A stretch of 64,000 nucleotides of DNA from Andrena cerasifolii (GCF_050908995.1 NC_135123.1:12524001-12588000); one strand, 5' to 3'; numbered from the stretch's first letter, positions 31,489 through 44,800 are shown. A program made the numbers and translations. Notes: a model not told the origin generated them from the letters alone.

Positions 31489-34400
31489 ATAGGAGGAGTC
31501 TATCCCCTACCTCGTTTGTGATCGCAGTGATGAATTGAGGGCACCTTGGTGTAGGCAACTTCTATGCTGTACCGCTGGTTGTATTCGTACAGGATCAAAT
31601 CTGTTGTTATTCGCGTTTAGAAGAATCCTTGTCAATGAAAACTTTGACCTCGCCAAGGCAGAGAATGGATTAAGTGAAATGACAGTAACGCGGTTATGTA
31701 GGCCTTTTTCTTTTTTATTGGTGCGGACTTATTAGATTACATCGAGTTTTACAGTCAACGTTCTCTATAGAACGATTATTTGTTGGACATTCGTTCGATT
31801 TGCTTTCTATACAACGTACATACGCAGAGATAACGGCACGTATACAGGCGCGCGCGCCAGGTACAAGACCATACACTTTCGTCGTCTATTTCCAGAAATA
31901 AGCAGGTTTTCATTTCCGTTCACCAATCAACAAACGATTGAACGCTCTGGAATAGAAAAATCTTAATGAGATATATGCTTGAATCTCACACTGCAGCTTA
32001 CACACTAATAATTGTATAGAATCTTCGACGACGTTTAAACGGTTCCCGCTCACATGATCGTGTCCTGCCGTGAAGAAAATTGACATTTTTACAACAGCGA
32101 AAGACAATATGTTTCATCTTGTTTCGTCTTAGAGAGGTTCTACCACCGATTTCTATTCAGGTTCTCGTTTTATCTTAATCGTTAAAGTCTACAAATTGTT
32201 CCAGAAGTCTGAAAATATGGCTGGATTCCTGATTAATTTCATCGTCAGATTAGCAAACAAATCAGTGCCTAGCGAGGGCTCGTTTCTCAATTTCTCGGTT
32301 ACCTTGTTAGGCGGCGTTCGAATTGAGTCGAGCTCAATATGTTCCTCGTGCTCCGTGGCTATAATTGGCGCATGCCACTCCCATTACGCGAATTTAATTA
32401 CCATTTCGACATGCAAGTATTCGATATCAATATCCCAATAATTATTACAATATTACGTATGCCATGTATATTACACACCAAAGATAATTAGGGTAATTAT
32501 AATTTCACTCGTTCACGATCACACAGAAGTCCGACGACGACGTTAATGAAAAATCCGCGGCCCAAAAAAATACTATACACGCATCTTATGTTTCATCTCT
32601 TTCCTCTTTCTGCTCTAGCTACAATAGATATCGTTTTCTTCTGAAAAGTCACAGAATACTCTCTCTCTCTCTATTCTTCCCTTAACTTCTACGCACGCCC
32701 CTTTCCACGCACACACATATACGCAAGCTTCCAAAGGACATTAGTTAATCGTAAATGAAACGCGTGCAACCGTGTGTGAGGATGTAAAAGTGAAAATCAT
32801 CTGGTTGTAATACAATCGCTTTAATCGATCATGGGAACAGCTGTTCGCGTTATTCAGGAAAAACGTCCCTTTCACCTCGACAACTATGTACTCTCAATTC
32901 TCTGAGTTTTTCCAGCTTCTCCCAGTTTACACCGCTTTCCAAATCTCCGCGCTCACTTCCCGAGCTAGCAGCGATTTAAACTGCGATTTAACCTCCCCTT
33001 TGATTATAATTTCTCAACGAAAGGGTCGAGTGTCTCGAACCGCGCGAATGGCCCCTCAAAGAAATATGAAAAGGTTGTCTCACATCGGTCGTACAAAAGG
33101 ATGAATTTTACTATCCCGTCGATAGGAAAACTGATTTGGCAATGGTGGGGGGACAGTCGTGGGCTGTTCACAGGGGGTTGACTATTTCTACGCACTGCGA
33201 AATATTGTTCGTGTCTTCGGCGCGAGGTACAAAAGAACAGTATCTTTGAAAAGACAAGTATAGGCAGGTACTGTATTATGTTTCGCTTTGAATCCGACCG
33301 ACGTCCAGCCCCGTGGACCGTCGAGTCGCATGTTTCGTCGAGAATTTCACACTCATTTCATCCCTTCGTTCGCAGGACTGTCTACCATCTTGGCTCTGAA
33401 TCGCTCGTTCTTTCGAGGAGTATATGTCGCAGAACCCTCGAGGAGCGCGCCGGCGCTCCTTTAGTTACGTCAACGTTGGTAGTAGTAGTAGTACTTTCTT
33501 CGATTGAAGTGCTAGTGTGAAGAATTTCACGCTGACAATTCGGTAAGACGAGTTGCACCGAGCTCTGCAAGACTCGGCTGCATCGGTGTAACGATTTAGA
33601 GGAACGAATTACGGTAAGTAACGAAACCAGGCAGATGAAACGGATCGTTCTTGAGTCAGCAGAATTGGATTACTAATAGTAAACGACTAGGAAGGCCAAT
33701 AACATTTACTACAAACCCTCAATGAAAGTATCAAACGCGTTACTTCGCTCTGGTAATGTTCCGACTACCAGCTACGAAACGCAGACAACGGATCGAGTAA
33801 AATAAAGAAACTCTTAACGAACCAATCAATTGCGAGAGACTGAGAGTCGCAAATAAGCACACTGTATACTGTTGAACACGAGTCCATTCAACACACGTGT
33901 TCGACGCTCCATCTATAATACTTTCATGTGTTTCGAGTTTCGATTTCCTCGGCCGCGGTACGCGGGAAATCAGTAGTTTACAATCGTTAATTACACATCT
34001 ATCTACCTGTGCTTTTGTTGCACGGAGAAATTAAGGAGGCTCCTCGATCGACCGTCTTTTAATTCCCACTTCAAGGAACGGGATTGAATTCCTCTAGAAA
34101 CACTTTTGAGATATCCGACGAGTTTGACAGTGACATTTCCCTAGGAATAAAAGAGAATTGACGTAGTAAAGTTGTTTTACAGTAGGCCAGCTTATCGTTG
34201 TTGAATGGTCGAAGACGAAATATGAGTTGTGTGTTTTTTTTTTTAATGAAATTGTAATGATGAAGTGGTACGTTTGAAAGTGTAAATTACGGCTAAAGTA
34301 TTTCGTAGACAGTTGCAGTTAGCATTTAGAGTTCGTGGGCATAGTACTGCCGAAGTAATTCCCTCGAGATTGCAAAAGGGTGCAATCGACAAGTGTGATT

Positions 34401-35572
34401 CCTTGAAGTAGAAATCGCCTGGATTATCAGCCAGGCCAGTCGACAGGTAGTCATTTACAAAGGGTAGTGAGATTTCGAGACAAGTATGCCGATTATTTAT
34501 ACACTGTGTCACGCCTCTTATATTTATGCTACTCTTTCGTTTCTCCAATTTCCCCAGATTAGAAATTGCTGCACCACTGATAGAAAATTACAAAACTTAT
34601 TGAAAAGTTGTTCTCTGCGGTTGAATTTAGCGCGGGTAGTTAACGGAACTGGTAGATTAATCGTGGATAACGATCTGGAGATTGTATTTCATCTACGAAC
34701 GTGGCTCTGGTACTACTTCCCTTGAAGTTTCGCTCGATTTTCACTGAACCAGGGCTGGGAATTCTGTACAATCTCAACACCGACCTCGCCTGAACGCAAA
34801 CCTACGCGAAATATTCAAATTGGTCGAACGGTTTGCCAATTGCCCATCGCGAAATCAAAATGCAACGCGTGAAATGCAATTGACAGGCCGAAATCGATCC
34901 GCGATTTCGACTTCCTTGCGGAGACTCCTCTGCTCGTCTGTTATCACTAAAAATATCCGTTAACCAGTTGCCGCACTGGAGCGATGACTTCGCGACACCG
35001 TCGCACAAGCATTGTGGATAATTGTTGCAATATTCGCGACTGTTTGTTGCTCGAAACAGAAACTTACCTTCGCTTGCGTTTACCTCTGTATCCATACCAG
35101 TGCTCGGATGCAGTGTCTTCGTGGATTCTGATTTGGGGCTACCGAGTGCCCCACAATCTCATTTTAACTTGGACTCTTCGTTCGCATTTCCGACGAACGT
35201 GAACTCGATACTTAATCCTCCACCCCTCGGGCAAACAGGGATAAATATTGCATCGTGAAACAAGAAGCTCAATCACTTATTACATCCAATGGGCAACCCC
35301 GAAACGAGAATTCGCGAGGACACTTTTGCGACACGTTCCCCAAGCAACGAAACGAGCTTCAAGCGTTCAGCAGTCGTTCAGAAAGATTGATCTGGCTGTT
35401 GGTTTCGTGGAAAAGCACCAAGACCGCGGTTGTAGAGATCCTCGTGTACGTCCTGGTCCATCGGGAAACAGTCGACCTGGTTTATGCGCGATCACGTGAA
35501 CGTCTCATCCTCGCAGGAGCATCTGCGTGCTTCGAACATCATCCCAGCTGCCTCGAAAAGTCGTCCGGTGTC

Positions 35573-35695
35573 TTAAAGGAGAACGCAGCCAGAGCCTTGC
35601 ATCACCTCCGAGATGAACATGGGAGTACCAGCGCCTAGGCCACCGTCTGTCTTCTGGTTCTCGTTCTTGTCGTATTCGCAGTCGAAGTAGCGACT
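35573..35695 (-). CDS. CVLL gene last exon (CaaX end)
   Basis: The exon opens after TTTTCAG in phase 0 with SRYFDCEYDKNENQKTDGG, and ends FISEVMQGSGCVLL then TAA at 35575-35573. A flexible Gly/Ser-Gly segment before a terminal CVLL is typical of prenylated proteins. A longer open frame in another register covers the same bases, but lacks splice-phase support. Confidence 0.75.
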   Translation of the reverse strand, partial: SRYFDCEYDKNENQKTDGGLGAGTPMFISEVMQGSGCVLL

Positions 35696-36643
35696 CTGAA
35701 AAGACACTTGAATTAAGGCTCCGAAAAAGGTGGGTTCGGTGAGCCTCATTTGTATCGACAGCTAATCGTAAGTCGAACGAAGAGCTCAATTGACGTAGAA
35801 ATTGTAAAATAGGCTCGAGCGTAGTATACCTGGCAATCTAAGCATCTGCAATGGTCGCTCATCTTGCAAGTGATGCCCCACTGTTTGGCCATCGCTCTGT
35901 AGAACTCTTTGCTCGACTTGTGAAGGATCTTCGGCGCCCTCGTTCTGCTATCCCCCTCGGACGCCTCGTTCCCGTTGTTCTTCTCGTCCTCGTGTTTCTG
36001 AGCCTCAGCCGCGTGCTCCAGTCGCGTCTGTAATGATGTCGAAACGCGACATGAACCCTTGGCATACTCCGTTCAAGAGGGGCACCCAATTACTTAGGTA
36101 ACTGCACTGAATTCACGTTTTATCGCGCAACGGATCTATCTAATCTGATTTAGAAAGAGGAGGAAGGAAAGGCCGAGGCAAATGAGGAAATTGTATACTT
36201 GCCCGCAGCTCGGATCCTCACCTGTTCGATAACGTGCTCGTATGAAGGAGGAGGCGAGCTCGGAATAGCTGGCTCATTCCTCACCATCAGGCTGTTGGAA
36301 TCAAACACTGGCGACTTTAAATTGGATTCAGGATCGGGGTCCAATTGCAATTGGGTCACTGGTAGTTGAACGTTCTGCCCCTTGGCGTTTTCCTCTGTAT
36401 CGTCTTCGTTTCTGTTCCTCTCCTTGCTACCGTCCTTTACAGCCTCCCTCTCGCTCTCCCCCTCGTTCTCCATGTCTGCCTCCGCGTCTTTCTCGCCCTC
36501 CTTCTCCTTCTCAGTCTCGCTGTCCACCTCCTTCTCCTTCTCCTTCTCTTTATCCTTCTCGTCGCTGCTGCGCGACTTGGACATCTTCGAGAAGGGGAAC
36601 TTGAAGGGCGCCAGTTTGATCAGTTTTCCTTCGCGCAACTTGC
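35573..36643 (-). CDS. Unrecognised protein with PPSY motif, Cys cluster and CVLL prenylation box (5' incomplete)
   Basis: Three exons, 36643-36222, 36027-35830 and 35695-35573, join in phase (exit 0, exit 0). The product has, in order: a basic/hydrophobic segment (KLREGKLIKLAPFKFPFSK), about 70 residues of Lys/Glu/Asp low complexity, a Gln/Asp/Pro-rich linker, SSPPPSYEHVIEQ with a PPxY motif that could bind WW domains, a likely helical LEHAAEAQKHEDEK segment, a compact part KEFYRAMAKQWGITC, five closely spaced Cys (C-x5-C-x-C-x2-C-x6-C), and the C-terminus GSGCVLL. CVLL is a CaaX box with Leu last, suggesting geranylgeranylation and membrane attachment. I do not recognise the family. The first exon enters in phase 1, so an upstream exon exists, unless translation starts at the internal ATG 36584-36582 (227 residues). 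Confidence 0.7.
35830..36027 (-). CDS. CVLL gene exon (helical and Cys-rich part)
   Basis: 66 codons, phase 0 at both ends, between acceptor ATTACAG and donor GTATAC. It encodes TRLEHAAEAQKHEDEKNNG, then RTRAPKILHKSSKEFYRAM and the cysteine cluster ITCKMSDHCRCLDCQ. The composition (low Arg/Ser, balanced hydrophobics) is clearly protein-like compared with neighbouring non-coding frames. Confidence 0.8.
36222..36643 (-). CDS. CVLL gene exon (low-complexity KE region, PPSY)
   Basis: The exon opens after ATGTTGCAG with two bases completing a codon and closes after GAACAG before GTGAGG, in phase 0. Coding strand composition is purine-rich because of Lys/Glu/Asp codons, so the antisense frames are long Ser/Leu-rich artefacts. 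An internal ATG at 36584 in good context (A at -3) is a possible start. Confidence 0.75.
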
Positions 36644-39600
36644 CTGCAACATAGCACGTAATCGGCTGCAGTCCCTCCCTTCTTCGTACCGTATATTCCT
36701 CTGTCAATATAATGGAACCTGGATCATCGGGTTAACGAGGCATTAAATCCCGATGTTACGCCACCGAAGCGCAGAGGGATCAGAGAATTTTTGTACCGCG
36801 AAGCTCGAGAGCGATCGAAATGCACCGACAAAGAGGGCGCGATAAACTTCAGATGCGTTTGCTCTAGGAGACACGATTACTACCATCCCATCGACCCTAA
36901 AAATTCTCTCGACACACTAACCATTCATCACTGTCCAACTTTCAGTTCAGACACCTCCACGTGGATCAAGAACCAAACCCTCATACACCAGAATCTCCAA
37001 CATAGAAACTTCGATGTAAAATAACCCTCGGAATAAATCACACGGTTAAGATATCTAAGCCTAATCGACGAACAACCCCGCCGAAACGCGTCTGCCTTCA
37101 TCTCGGCTACCTTTGATCAAACGGGCAGAGGGTCGTCGCGGTTGCCCGATGAAAAATCCCCGAGTGATTCTCGATGGCGAGACCGCGCGAAAGGAGGAAG
37201 AAAACGGGGTGGAAATTGGAGGAAAAGCGAGAAGCACGCGGCCGAGGGAAAGCGGGAAGGAGCGTAGAGAAAAGTAGTTCTCGTTGCACGAGAACGGGTG
37301 TGGGTGGTGTGCGCGGGGGAGGGGGCGTGTCTCCGTGCGGGTGCACCGGCTTCATCTGTCGTTGACCCAGTGGCCGAGTTTTCCGGTTTATCGGTCGACC
37401 TGGCGCAGCTGCGGCTGACTTTAAAGCCGTCGACTTCTCCGCGAGGAGATCTAAGCTGGCTGACAAGCCGCGATCCTCCCTGTACCCGTCCGTTTCGAGC
37501 GGGAAGCAAAGTCCAACGGGGATAATCCCGAGTTCATCGCGGCCGATCGATATCGACTCGCTCGTCGCTGGCCCTCGACAGGAGACCCGACCTATCCCCG
37601 ATTTCCCTCGAATTCCCTTAATTATTTTGGATATCCGCTGGCGAAGCCTGGCCCCGCGCCGCGCTTGTCAGCCTGGACACGTCGCTGGAGGGTGTGGAAT
37701 GTGAAACGGAGACGCTCGGGGGCGTTGAATTATATTCCGAGCTGGGTCCGGGGGTTTGCGGAACGGAAGCTCTGGATTTGATATAAAGAGTTGGTTAGCG
37801 GGCGAGGCGCTGGCTAGTTGTTTCTGTACGGAGCGGGTCACGTAACACGGGACAAGCTGTCGAATGGTACAACATTGGTTTATCCACCTGTGACCTGGTT
37901 TCTCGCGCCGGTGCGGCTGTGCAGCCGGAGGCTGCGACTGTATTATTTTTTCGAAGGGAATTTTTATGTACCTCGCCGAGCGAATCGATTCTATTGAATA
38001 TTCCCGGAGTAATGTTGTCGGGGCGAGGGTGGTTTATGTTACGGAGAGTACTGCAGGCAAACAGGGGTTGTTTGAGATATGGTTTTACAGTTGACGGTAT
38101 CGCAGCCTGTTTGCGAGAGCCGGGCACTATGGCAGTTGCTCCATTGGCGAGTCAATGGAGACGCCTTTGGTTCACGGACACAATGGAAATGTTTGCCGAC
38201 GAGAATTTGAAATTATCCGCTGAGACATCGCGCGCAGTTCTGTGAACTCTGAATCTCCCTTTCGCAGACGAAGATTAAAATGCACGCAGAGTTTTCTGAC
38301 TTCGGCTCGGTGTGCTCCGTGGAATGAAAATTCTTTGGGTCTACCGCCTTTGAGAGTGCGACGAAAATAACGCGGAGCACGTTTGCACAGCGACGTCGCT
38401 CAAAGTGGCAACTTTAATTCAATGCCTCGCATTCTTCCGTCGCGAACCGAAAGAAGACTGCTGGCAAATTCTTCTTCCCGAGCGTTAAAAATATTTTGCC
38501 TCGGAAGCTCGACTCGACCCGCGTCTCTGACAATGCGGCTCCTCGGGCGAGCGTCATTCTTTTAATGGAACGGGAATGCAATCATAAAAAGCGTACGGGG
38601 ATGCATAGGATGCGCTCACTGTTATCGACAATGGCGCAATTAGGTAGAATAGTTCGCGTGGGCGTAGCGAATGCCGAGGTTGCAGCTCGCTATTGAAACA
38701 GCCCGAGCTGGAAACGTGGTCGTTGTATCGTTTACACGTAGGATGTTTTAATTCTGCCATGCTCCAGCTACGAGCTCGCGCTGTATCAGTTTCTTCTTCG
38801 CATCTTTCTTCTCGGAAGGGTGTGATTGAAAATCTACATCGTAAACAACGATTCTTTCACTGCGCGAAGAATCCTTCGTCCCGTATTAACTTGCAAATTT
38901 CAGTCGACTGTTCCAATTTAAAAGGAAGATCCCTTGCATCTAAACTAGCAGAAGGGATCCAAGTAACGCCAGGCCCACGATCGTTCGCGAGCAGACACGT
39001 AGAATAGGATCGTGCATGGTCTGGCAAGTAGAACGTGTCCGTTACCGGTCAGACCCGCGTTCGCTCGTGCCCAGGACAGTAGAACAGGCCAATGTTTAGC
39101 CTGACAAGTGCAACGCGACCAAATAAACGAATAAATTAGGTTTAGATTTAAGCTCGAGGTATTGAACGTTTAAGGGGACGTGGCTGAATTTTCCATATCC
39201 AAGAGGTGCAATTAAAATGCTCGTTCCAAGTTCTTCCGTTTCTGCGAGATTTATTCAGGAATTAAAAGGGCAAATAAGAGCGAGCAGCGTTGCTCGTTAA
39301 TCCCGCGAAGGGATCCCTGGAAAGTTTACAATTTGGCGGAGCTTCATCGCGCTTGAAATGGAGCAAGGACGCGCACGTATTTCTGAATGTCTCCAAAGAA
39401 GCGGAGGGGAAAAATAGAAGGGTGAAAGGGGAGCTCGCGACAATCGCGTCGCGGACTTTATGTCGCACTTGGCGCGGCACGATCGCCGTGCTTCCATTCT
39501 GCTTCCGATTCTGGGAACCTCGGCCGGAATCATGGCGTTTCGTCTCTGTTGGAGACGCTGGAATTACGGCCCCCGGCGACGGGAATCTATCGAGCAGACG

Positions 39601-40986
39601 TGCAAAGGGTGGAAAGAAGTCGAAGGTGCGTTGAAGTGGAGTCAGTCGTTGAAGTGGCCCACTTCGACGAGACGTTGCTGCTTTTGAAGTGTCGCCTGCA
39701 CTTGAGGAGAGCTGAACGTCGAAGACAAATAGTGCCAGCCAGCGCGACGATATCGATTCAAGACGGTGCCTAGAGGAGTCCCTCGAATTCCATATTCAAC
39801 CGGGAGAAAATTCACCCCTCAAAATTTACCAGAACCGCCTGAGTATATTAGTCGACGGCATTGCGAGCTCGCCCGATTTAATTTTCACGTCGAAACTCGG
39901 GTGTGCGCGCGGGCTGTAACGATATTTTCGAATTTCATTTTCACCCCGATAACCGGATTCTCTCGTTTCAGAGATCAGCCATCCCAGAGAGAATTATTAA
40001 GCGACAAACTCCTCTGATCATTATTAATCGCTCCGGTGATATTCACAGGGCGAACCCGGCTGGAATTACCTCCGCCAGCTGAATGGGAACCTGGTCCCGT
40101 GGCTGCTCCCAAATAAATCCCAGTAACAAGACACTCGAGGCAATTTTCTCGGCGCACCGTCGTGCCACGCAAATCAGCCCCCTCGTTCCTCGAACCGTCG
40201 AGAGGGTCGCGATAGGAGCAGCGGGAAGGATTCGTTACAATTTTAAAGTGTTGCTCGCTTCGAGAGCCACGTCGGATACAGGTTGTCGAAATAAGACGAC
40301 CACTCGACCAGCGCGAGGGGAACGAACGAAGTAGGTGGCAAAGTAGGTTGCGCCGGGGTGGGGGGGTGAAAATCCAGCGGATTCAATGGCCGTACACCCC
40401 TCTCGATAGAAGTGGACGGTCTCGTGTCAGTGGCCCCAGCTAGTGCACCGTCATCCTGGGCTCGCACCTTTCGTCCTAGTTTCTCCGTTCTTACCCCCAC
40501 GTTCCTGCCACCTTTTCGTTCCGCGCTGTCCCTTCCACCCGCGCGGGTCTCCCACGTAGATCTTTATCTCCCGCCCGCGTCTTTCTCTTTCATCTTTCAT
40601 TACGCGTCTATGCATTCGAATAATCTCCCTCCCGCCAGTCTCTCTTCGGGCCTGACCCGCCTGTCCGACCGCGTACGACCATTTCTACTCGCCGCACCGA
40701 CTCGAGCCCGCGGGTCGATGACAAATCACGCTGGCAAAGAAATTTCAGCCGTTCCTTTTTACTGAAGGACGCGGGACTCTGGATGTTTCACGTTCTCACT
40801 GATTTCCACGCGGAACTTGTGACTTAGGCTTGTGGTCTCTTGTAAAATCGTTCTGGAGTGCCACTGTGGTAGTGGAAGTTCTTTTCGAAAATCTTCTGCT
40901 TTAACAATTTGAGTGTTTTAAGGAGAGTTATACTTTTTTCAGGCGCGCTACGCGCTCCAGGGGATTTACCTGTGGAACCTTAGTTA
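36644..40986. other. Non-coding DNA upstream of the CVLL exons
   Basis: No exon can be supported. The 37.1-37.6 kb part is GC- and CpG-rich, with a G-rich stretch near 37295-37330 on the plus strand, and could be a promoter, but no start codon and donor pair in the needed phase is convincing. The rest is mixed non-coding DNA. Confidence 0.5.
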
Positions 40987-41820
40987 AGGTGAATGTCCCA
41001 ATTTCTGCTTATTTAAGAGGTTACTCGTCAGAAAGAAGGTGTACAAAATTTGTTTGTGATGAAAATTTGCAGAGTAATTGATTAATTCTTTAATAGTAAA
41101 TCAACCAGTCGAAAACTATTTAAGAAAGATATTTCAAGATGTTTAACTACAAGTAATTTGTAATTAAATATAATGCGATGTTACGCATTTCTACTCACCA
41201 TTTGTACCAATTTCTGCTCACGTAATGTTACCTTTTCAGGTTAAAATAAGTTACATCTTTTATGGAGATGTTTCGTAACACAACAGTAAAGCATAAAATA
41301 ATGATAAACAAAAAATAAAATCCCTTCGAATAGAAATAGAGGTTACAGCATATATTGAATTGTGAGTTTATGTTGCTAAAATTTTGGTGAGTAAAAATGC
41401 GGACATAACGGTGATTCAGTTGACTCTAAACCTTATCAGCTGTTTCCTACTTAAAAAAAAATAAAAATAGTACAAAATCTACATCGAGAGCACACTACGG
41501 TATCTGTTTTTATTATTAAATAAGAACTTTTACTGCAAAAACTATTTTCTGCCCAATTATCGAATACCATTAGTGACCCTGTTCCTTACCACAATCAGCT
41601 AAAACATGGTCGAAAAATCATGAGTCTCTCATTTTAAAAGTTTTTCGTCGCTTATGCTGCACTTTGATTAGCCCCAAGCTCGCGCAACACTCGAGTAAAT
41701 GTTCAAATAATTTAAAATTACTTTGTTGCAACTATAGTGCAAACGTGACGCTTATAATAATAATAAAAAATACGAAATGAGCAGAAATGGGGACATGAGC
41801 AGAAATTGGGACATTCACCT
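40987..41820. mobile_element. TA-flanked MITE with repeated terminal motif
   Basis: AGGTGAATGTCCCAATTTCT at 40987 and its reverse complement ending ACATTCACCT at 41820 are flanked by TA on each side (40985-40986 and 41821-41822). Related motifs of the form CCAATTTCTGCTCA occur again in direct orientation near 41184-41222 and inverted near 41381-41407 and 41780-41800. It is 834 bp, AT-rich and without a coding frame. Confidence 0.75.
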
Positions 41821-44800
41821 TAGCTGAACGAGCAACTTCAATGTCCGCGGTTCTTTAAACTCCCGAGTAAGCACCTTCAGACTCGTTAAGGTTCCACCGA
41901 AAATTCTACATCGTAACAATGCTTTCTTTCCCCTCTGCCTTGTGTAAGGCTTTCGCATTGGCAACTTTTGAAGCAACTTATTTCTCCCTTATCCCTGACC
42001 ACACTCTTCCTCGACAAGTTCCTCAAACCCTTCGAACTGGTAGCAGAAGGGGTGGCATTGTTTCGAGGGCGGCGAACACAGCCTCGTGTCCTTTCATCCA
42101 AGAACTTCATCCACCGCTGGGATGACTTTTCCGTGGAACTTTGGAGAACAAGGGTGGCCGCATCGATTTTAACCCCCGAGGTGACGAGGTAATCTAGCGC
42201 CTTTGGTTCAAAGTTCGCGACTGTCAAATATCACCCAGGAATCTCCGTTCAGAATGGGACGGAAGAGATTTTACAGACGATTCTGCTGGAACTTTCAACG
42301 ACCTCGCAATTCCTACGCGGAACTATTCAATTCCACCACGGCGCGCCCCTTTTGCAGTTGACGTTAAGCCTTCTCAGTGGCCATTAATGATCTCTCTTCT
42401 TCGTACAGCTTTCATTAATACTCAACGAAATTTACCTTGTAGTTTGTCCACCGAATGAATGGGCCACCATAGACACACAACCTCGTAAGACTGTTGCAAA
42501 TCAAAAGCATCTTTTACTGCCAGCTTTCCTTTCTGCTTGTACAGAGGCTCGTCGGAGCATTTAGGTCAGCCTGTACACGAAATCGTCCCTGCATTAATAG
42601 CAGCCGTGTGTGCCTCCGCGCAACGTTGCATTCGACAACGGTGAAATTTTTAAGCGGCCCTTTCAAACGGAATTTTTCACAAGAAGGGTTTTTTTTCGCC
42701 AGTACCGCGCTGCATCCGATGCACGACTCGCATTCAACGGCCGAACAATGAGCCTCGTCGAGTTTACACGGCGCTCATTCGAGAAGAACAAGCGGAATTT
42801 TTAAAACGATTTCTACGATCCTAATAGGAGTTTCGTTAAAAGTACTTTGTACGAGAATAGCAGACGCTGCTCGTTTGGAAATGCGCGGTTGTTTATTTAA
42901 ATCAGGACTGTTGATCAAAAGCTTTTCGTTCTTCTGTTTTTTTTTCCCCAATATCGATGGAAGGGACGCATTCTTTCGATTCGCTAAACGGGCTGTAAAC
43001 ACTTGTAAGCGGCACTGAGTGCCGAGCGAGCAGAAACGGATATCGACTGCAGTGCACGAAAAGTAACGAACAACATTGATTGCATTTTGGCCCTACAACT
43101 CGAAATGTCAACAATGTCGACATCCCTTCCACATCGACGCTCCATTGCGTCCCAAGACGCTTTCTCCGTGCCCTGTTCTACGTCACGTGTTAAGTAAAAA
43201 AGGGAGGCGAGATAAAATACCAAACTGAGGCACCAAATGGCTCGAAGTGTAAAATGTCGAGCGTTGTGAGATACGTGTTCACATATTCCAAGTGTTCTAA
43301 ATTCAAGAAGCTTCTGCGAATCAAACCATAATCCAAGATTTTCATTTCGCCCCTCCCTCTACTGTATTTTATTACCGTCGTAAAAACTCTGATTCACAGT
43401 AGGACGCTCGCACCCTCCCTCTACGCTGCCAGTGGTCACGCTCGAACGTCGCGCAGCGTGTACAGAAACGAGTCGACATAGGTCAGAAACGGTCGCGATT
43501 TCTCTGGCGAGCGTGTGGAAGGTTGTAATAAATAGAGCGATAAAAACGATCGAACGTTCCGTAGAGGCGGTAAAAGCGACTTTTATGGAAGACCGTGGAG
43601 GCGTCGATTCTTAGGGGGAATGTCTGTCAGAGAGGAGATCGCGGAAAGGAATGGTCCCGTTTCAAAGGCAACAGCTATCGATAGCCGTGAATGAAGAAAA
43701 ATGATGGTTCGTTAATGGAAGTTGAGCGGACGCGCGTAATTAACCCCGTCACTCGAGACTCGGCTCGAGACTTCGAACTTTCGCAGGCCGTCCGCTCAAT
43801 TTGTGACATTACTACTTCTACCTTTGAACTCTCCTATCTCGAGCCTCTAAATTTTATTTCTGTTGTTTGGGTAGGAGAGATGAGTCTCCTCCATCGGAAT
43901 TGAACGATAATATTATCGTATAATTATTGGAGAAGTAATGCGCAGCAGAGGGACATATTTCAAGATCGAGTTACTTGGTACACGATTTGGGTCAGGGGTT
44001 CCCTTTTACGCGCGAAAAATGACCTAACGCTTATCGTAGGGTGCGCTCGCTATCGGTGTACGACGATACCGGGATACGTTTACCGTTGATATTCGATATT
44101 CCGTGGACGGTGAACGTCAGGACGAAGCTCAGAAGCCGAATTTCGATGCCTGGAGTGACCCGCGCGTACCCAACCGCCTCGGCTCCTCCGCCGAACAACT
44201 TGGGGCGTTCGGCATCAATCTCGGCTCGTACTCGGCTCGAGTCCGCCTCGATGAGTAATCCTAAACCACCGAACAAAGTTCTTACCCCGTGTCGGTTGTC
44301 AGCCACACCCTTTCCTGCTAGCGTGTTTTAGCCAGCGCGTAAGGGTGGAGGTAGAAATTGCTCGGTTAGAGCTGTCGGGGGAATATTGCCTCTCGAACCG
44401 TCGAAACCCTTTCGATTCGAAGTTTTATTATACGTGGTCGCGTTTCTGTTAAAGAAATGTTCTAGGTGCATAGTTATTTCAGTGATTCGGAGGCTCGAAG
44501 GTGTCATTGCGCGCCTTTGTGGAAAACTGAATTCCGCTGGAATTAGGGTACTTTGTTGCGCAAATTACTGGCTAATTGGATTCACGGGTGGGCGATACGG
44601 GCAGGCTGGTAAATTGCAATTGCAGCTTAGAAGAAACGGTTGTTGAGCAGCGCGCGCACTTTTATACACCTGTTGATAGATGCAACTGGCACGGGATTAA
44701 AGCGATTCAGCGATCGTTGCGTTGTCAAAGCTCGTTCCCGCGAACAATCGCGTGAAATGTCAAACGTGGCCTGGCACAGGCCCGCGGACCGTGTATCTTT

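Larger units (their letters stand above)
28495..35572. other. Intergenic DNA between NSP exons and the CVLL gene
   Basis: No exon is supported on either strand. The left end should contain the promoter of the 28494 exon. The right end, below 35573, should hold the 3' UTR of the CVLL gene. The interval contains the (GA)24 repeat, a hAT-like MITE at 31292-31488 and a short (CT)n run near 32660. A perfect GTAAGT donor-like site at 33614 has no coding frame before it. Confidence 0.6.

Noticed and set aside
35505..35789. 94-codon minus-strand frame over the last CVLL exon
   Set aside because: It is in a different register from the frame that matches splice phase with the upstream Cys-rich exon, and its composition is Arg/Ser-heavy like non-coding frames.
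36366..36746. 126-codon plus-strand open frame rich in Leu and Ser
   Set aside because: It is the antisense of the Lys/Glu-rich CVLL exon, where purine-rich codons on the minus strand give artefactual open frames.
37385..37620. Long open minus-strand frame with a phase-1 GT that could join the CVLL exon
   Set aside because: The candidate donor (GTCGAC) is poor, no ATG exists in that frame, and the peptide has no convincing feature. It remains only a weak possibility for the missing upstream exon.
44031..44306. 91-codon minus-strand frame with fairly protein-like composition
   Set aside because: No splice sites in phase were found, the opposite strand is equally open, and nothing in it is recognisable.
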